Source: Blepharisma japonicum
Lineage: Eukaryota > Ciliophora > Heterotrichea > Heterotrichida > Blepharismidae
Reading direction: 5' to 3'
Assembly: GCA_949751835.1 (NCBI GenBank)
Contig: CATKHK010000179.1
Location: 1-28,403, forward strand
DNA length: 28,403 nucleotides
A model generated the notes under the pieces. That model saw only the letters and a list, made by a program, of their open reading frames with translations, searched no databases and was not told the DNA's origin. Positions 25,279 to 28,403 of the stretch are shown in pieces. Position 1 is the first letter of the stretch, and every line of letters starts with the position of its first letter. The translations under genes and the position numbers were made by a program.

Positions 25279-27246
25279 TTAATCTCCAAATGATTCTTCA
25301 TTTTCAAGTTCAAGTTCTTCTCTCATGGTATTTAAGTAATCATATATCTGCTGTTCATATTCAATGAATTCAGGATGAGCTTTTAATCTTTCAATATCAA
25401 TTTGTGAAAGAGCATATAACAATCCTTCATTTTTCCACAAAGCAAGGATATCCTCATCAATGTCTCCTTCTTCGTTAACAAACATGTCTCTTATATTCAT
25501 CAGCATAGCATTAACGTTACTTGGAGTGCTTACTCCAAGCAAAACACTTATCATTCTTCCAGTAAAATCAAGACCAGATTTTACAACTCTTTGTATTGCT
25601 AATGGACGATTAAAATAGTAGCCTCTAAGCATGTCAATTGAAGTGACTCTCATACCTTCTTTATTGTCTTCCATAAAGGTATATATTAGTGCTAAGCCTT
25701 CATCAGACATAAATTCATCACATAGATCTGGGTACTCTGGCTGAATCATATGTGAGAGACAGATAAGAGATGATTCTCTTTTGTCTCTTTGTCTGCTTTT
25801 CAAATTTTCTCTTAATTTTCCAACTGCATTTGTCCTAATTACTAGAGAAGTCACTTCAGGATTATCAAGTATTTTATCTGCAAATAGTTCTGCCATCCTA
25901 GCAGCTGAAAGGGATCCGACAGTTGTAGGTGCTTCTGCCCAAGTATCATTTAGCAAAATAGCTTTTATTCTTCTTGGGGTGTTAAGCTCTGCGATAAGTT
26001 CTTCTAATGTATATTTCGAAATATTCGAAGCAAAAACAGTACTAAATAATTTTTACTCAGTTTCTGATGAATATGAAGAAAGCCTTGGGCTTCCCAAGCT
26101 TTTCCTTTCTACTAGATCTAGCTTTGCATCATTTTTTAAATCTTCAATTAATTTCAATATTTTTTGACTATATAAATCCCAATCTTTATTTTTAGACATT
26201 TCATTGAATTTCTAAATAAAAATTACCAGCTGGGTTTGTGTTAATAAGTGGATCATGTTATTGAAAAAAAGCAATTCTTGATTACTGAAAATAATATTAT
26301 GGTCTGCATCATATAAAAAATGATTTAAAGTGTGAAGGTTGCTTTTTAAGTATTTTGGCTGTGTGAAGCCTGGATTTGCTTGGATAATTGAGTTAATTAT
26401 AGCACCTTTTTGATAGTTTTTGATCATTTCCATTTCATATATCTTATCTTTTAGCATTGCCCTCACAAGTTTAGAAGCTAAATATCTTAAAAGTTCAACA
26501 GGGTCTTGAAGAAGGGCGTTTATTGCATTTAAAGCATCATCTTCATATAGAGTTTCAGCATCTTTAGATTGAATTGGAATTTTAAATAATCCTAATAAGT
26601 CCTGAAGTGCGAGCTCAATAATTGTAGGATCATTGCTTTTTAGTGATTCTACTAACTGTTGAATTAATTCAGGTGTAATTTTTTCTTTGCCTTCTTGGTC
26701 TTTATAATAGTCTCCTTTAATATTTTCCAAAATTTCTTTTAGCTCTTTTTCATTAAGAGGTTCAGCATTTTTCTCTGGCGGCAATTGAGGGCTATAGTCG
26801 CTTTGGATAAGTTTAGAAGAATCATAGTCAAAATTTATTACTATTTCGTTTTGGCCTATATTTTCTGTTTCCACTTCTATTTCTTCAGCCTTCTTTACAA
26901 ATTCCACTTCTTCAATATCTTTATTATCGGCAGCTTTTCCATTATCCAAGTTCTTTTCTTCATCACTGGCTTTTAGTTCTTTGCTGTTTTCTTTATCTAT
27001 TTTTCACTCTGCTTTGCTTGGGATCTTTTCTTTGTTATTTTGGCCAGTATTGTTTTCCCCTTTTTCATCTAGAGGCTTTGCAGGGACATTTCCATGATTA
27101 TTTTCAGGTTCCGATACATCTGAGTGTAAATCTACTTTTTTGGCTTCCTCAGGGACTTTTTTCATGGGTTTAGCCTCTTGGACAGCTTGCATCTTATTAG
27201 AATCATCTGAATATTTCATACCTCCTCTGCCTTCGCAGCATCCCAT
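25279..27246 (-). CDS. N-myristoylated/palmitoylated armadillo-like protein (probable), two 15-nt introns
   Basis: Exons 26227-27246, 26057-26211 and 25279-26041 encode 645 aa. Reading TGA as a stop and ignoring the mini-introns splits this into three apparent genes. TGA at 27004-27006 is Trp, and introns at 26212-26226 and 26042-26056 rejoin the frames (TQTQL-KFNEMSKNKDW; SSETD-TVFASNISKY). The N-terminus MGCCEG has Gly2 for myristoylation and Cys3/Cys4 for palmitoylation, so membrane attachment is likely. Residues about 10-150 are acidic/basic and disordered. From about 180 on the chain is helical in short repeats (LVESLKSNDPTIIELALQDLL; LNAINALLQDPVELLRYLASKLV; RESSLICLSHMI), typical of ARM/HEAT folds. 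The acidic end is ELELENEESFGD. Specific function is unknown; a scaffold is likely. Confidence 0.85.
26042..26056 (-). other. 15-nt spliceosomal intron (second) in the armadillo-like gene
   Basis: On the minus strand: gtaaaaattatttag. It interrupts a codon after two bases (GA|T, Asp). If retained, the frame meets TAA at once. Removal joins SSYSSETD to TVFASNISKYTLEEL. Confidence 0.92.
26212..26226 (-). other. 15-nt spliceosomal intron (first) in the armadillo-like gene
   Basis: On the minus strand: gtaatttttatttag, phase 0 after a CTG codon and ending in an in-frame TAG. Removal joins LLTQTQL to KFNEMSKNKDWDLY. Without it the region looks like two genes with a false start at 26199. Confidence 0.88.
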
Positions 27247-27273
27247 AATTTATTATAAAAACGGTTAATCTTA

Positions 27274-28403
27274 TTATTCTTTAAGCTCATCAAGCTGTTT
27301 GGCAAAGATAGGAGACTCATTCCATGATATTCTTGGAACATTTGGCTGTTTAGTGTAGCTCCCAAGGGTTAATGATAATTCATTTTCAGGAGAATTTGCC
27401 ATGAATTCAGATAATAGTTTACAAATTACTCTTAAATCTTGAGAATCCGAATTAATTTCATTTGAATATGATTTGCAGCATTTTTGAAGAATATTTAATG
27501 CCCTTTCCAGTTTTGGACCTCGATAATGAGATGAGTCTAAGTTTTGAAGCAAATCAACAGCTTTATCTGAAATTTGATTAAGATTTTCAGCTTTTTTGGC
27601 AAGCGATGATTCTAATTCTTGCAATCTTAATGATGATTTAGCTAAAGAATCAACTTGGCTTCTAGAAATCATCAAATTATTTGAAGCATCAGGCTGCCTA
27701 GTAAATATTTTTTTTGGAGAAGGTAGATTTCTAAGCACCAAAACAAGCTTTTGAGAATTTTTTTCTAAATCTGGAGACTTTGAATTAAGTTCTGATAGAA
27801 TTTCTCTAAGCTCTGTTGCATCTGCTAAAGATATTTCTAAACAAATTTTGCAGATATCAGTGTATGTGTTTACTTCTCTCATTTTTTGTAACAAAGAATT
27901 TTGTGCATAGGATTCAAGCTTATACACAAGGCCTTTTAGCCATAAATCAAGTGTGATATTTTTCTGTGTAATTTCATTTAAATAATGACCCATTTTCTCT
28001 AAGCTTGCAGTTTGTGGAGCATTACTAATGATTTGCACGATTTTTTCTTCTAAATATCTCAAAATCAGTTCAAATTCTTTCAATCTTTTATCGAAATTTT
28101 TTTGGTTTGCATCTTTTTTTTGCTTGATTTTTTCAAGTTCCAAAGCCAAACCTGCATCTTTTGAGGTCTTATTTAGAACTGTAATCTGGTTTTCTAGATT
28201 TGCAATAATTTCATTTTTTTCGCACAAAGCTTTCTCTAAATGGTCTGAGTAAGCATCTCTGCTTCCTATTGAATCTTCAAATCTAGAATCAGCTTCTCTT
28301 CTATTTATCATAGTTTTCGAAGTATCAGGCCTATAAGTAATTCTATTTATCTCGCTTTTTAGGTCAATGTTTTCTCTAGATAAGTAATTTAATTGCTCTT
28401 TTA
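27274..28403 (-). CDS. Coiled-coil protein, 5' end outside the window (partial)
   Basis: The frame is open from TAA at 27274-27276 to the right edge at 28403, so at least 376 codons are present. An ATG at 28309-28311 could be a start, but the open frame continues upstream through 30 more codons (KEQLNYLSRENIDLKSEINR) with clear heptad character, so I treat the gene as truncated by the window. Coiled-coil segments occur at LEKALCEKNEIIANLENQ and in the next 40 residues, and again at SSLRLQELESSLAKKAENL. The rest is helical with scattered Ser-Pro sites (NLPSPKK). No enzyme domain is seen. It may be a structural or cytoskeletal protein; no family recognised. Its stop lies 27 bp before the start of the armadillo-like gene on the same strand. 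Confidence 0.82.
   Translation of the reverse strand, partial: KEQLNYLSRENIDLKSEINRITYRPDTSKTMINRREADSRFEDSIGSRDAYSDHLEKALCEKNEIIANLENQITVLNKTSKDAGLALELEKIKQKKDANQKNFDKRLKEFELILRYLEEKIVQIISNAPQTASLEKMGHYLNEITQKNITLDLWLKGLVYKLESYAQNSLLQKMREVNTYTDICKICLEISLADATELREILSELNSKSPDLEKNSQKLVLVLRNLPSPKKIFTRQPDASNNLMISRSQVDSLAKSSLRLQELESSLAKKAENLNQISDKAVDLLQNLDSSHYRGPKLERALNILQKCCKSYSNEINSDSQDLRVICKLLSEFMANSPENELSLTLGSYTKQPNVPRISWNESPIFAKQLDELKE

Noticed and set aside
25279-26199. A separate gene starting at ATG 26197-26199
   Set aside because: A 15-nt GT-AG segment at 26212-26226 joins the frame directly to the upstream exon in phase 0, and only 12 bp would separate the two 'genes'. One spliced gene is simpler.
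1-28403. CRISPR arrays, insertion sequences, viral genes, telomeric repeats
   Set aside because: I saw no direct-repeat/spacer arrays, transposase or integrase motifs, viral-type genes, or runs of CCCTAACA/TGTTAGGG.

Overview
The window looks like gene-dense macronuclear DNA of a heterotrich ciliate, most likely Blepharisma or a close relative. Three things read directly from the sequence support this. (1) UGA is read as tryptophan: I count at least 31 in-frame TGA codons in 12 genes, while all 20 genes end in TAA or TAG. (2) Five spliceosomal introns are only 15-16 nt long, and four of them end in ATTTAG. (3) The DNA is AT-rich, with short gene spacers. The species call is inference. Stentor also has 15-nt introns but uses the standard code.

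An ORF search that treats TGA as a stop breaks this window into fragments. Reading TGA as Trp and removing the tiny introns gives 20 genes.

Layout. 1-2.1 kb (+): an atypical SDR/epimerase and a mitochondrial carrier. 2.2-9.4 kb (-): a small two-TM protein, a dual-specificity phosphatase fused to a decayed oligoribonuclease domain, a 1069-aa importin-beta-type karyopherin, a bacterial-type D-Ala-D-Ala carboxypeptidase (S11), and a small basic protein. 9.4-12 kb: a profilin-like gene (+), an ankyrin/SAM/CaaX protein (-) and a LITAF-type zinc/membrane protein (+). 12.1-16.8 kb (-): an SH3 protein, a disordered protein, an ANP32-type acidic LRR protein and a homologue of SANBR/KIAA1841 (BTB plus SANT-like). 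16.8-21 kb: an FxP-repeat/EF-hand protein (+), a complete DEDDh exonuclease (-) and a NIF/FCP1-like pseudophosphatase (+). 21.9-25.2 kb (+): a P5B-type ATPase. 25.3-28.4 kb (-): a myristoyl/palmitoyl-anchored armadillo-like protein and a coiled-coil protein that runs off the right edge.

The genes form no operon or pathway; this is an ordinary eukaryotic neighbourhood with mixed strands. Spacing is extremely tight: divergent start codons lie 25 and 30 bp apart, and convergent stops 13 and 18 bp apart. Only two gaps exceed 300 bp. The gap at 8208-8869 is AT-rich with no gene seen. The gap at 21042-21857 holds a candidate structured RNA (about 176 nt, seven nested helices) that I could not assign to a family.

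The items most worth a second look are the phosphatase/dead-oligoribonuclease fusion, the S11 peptidase in a eukaryote, the candidate RNA, the SANBR homologue, and the recoding/mini-intron system itself.
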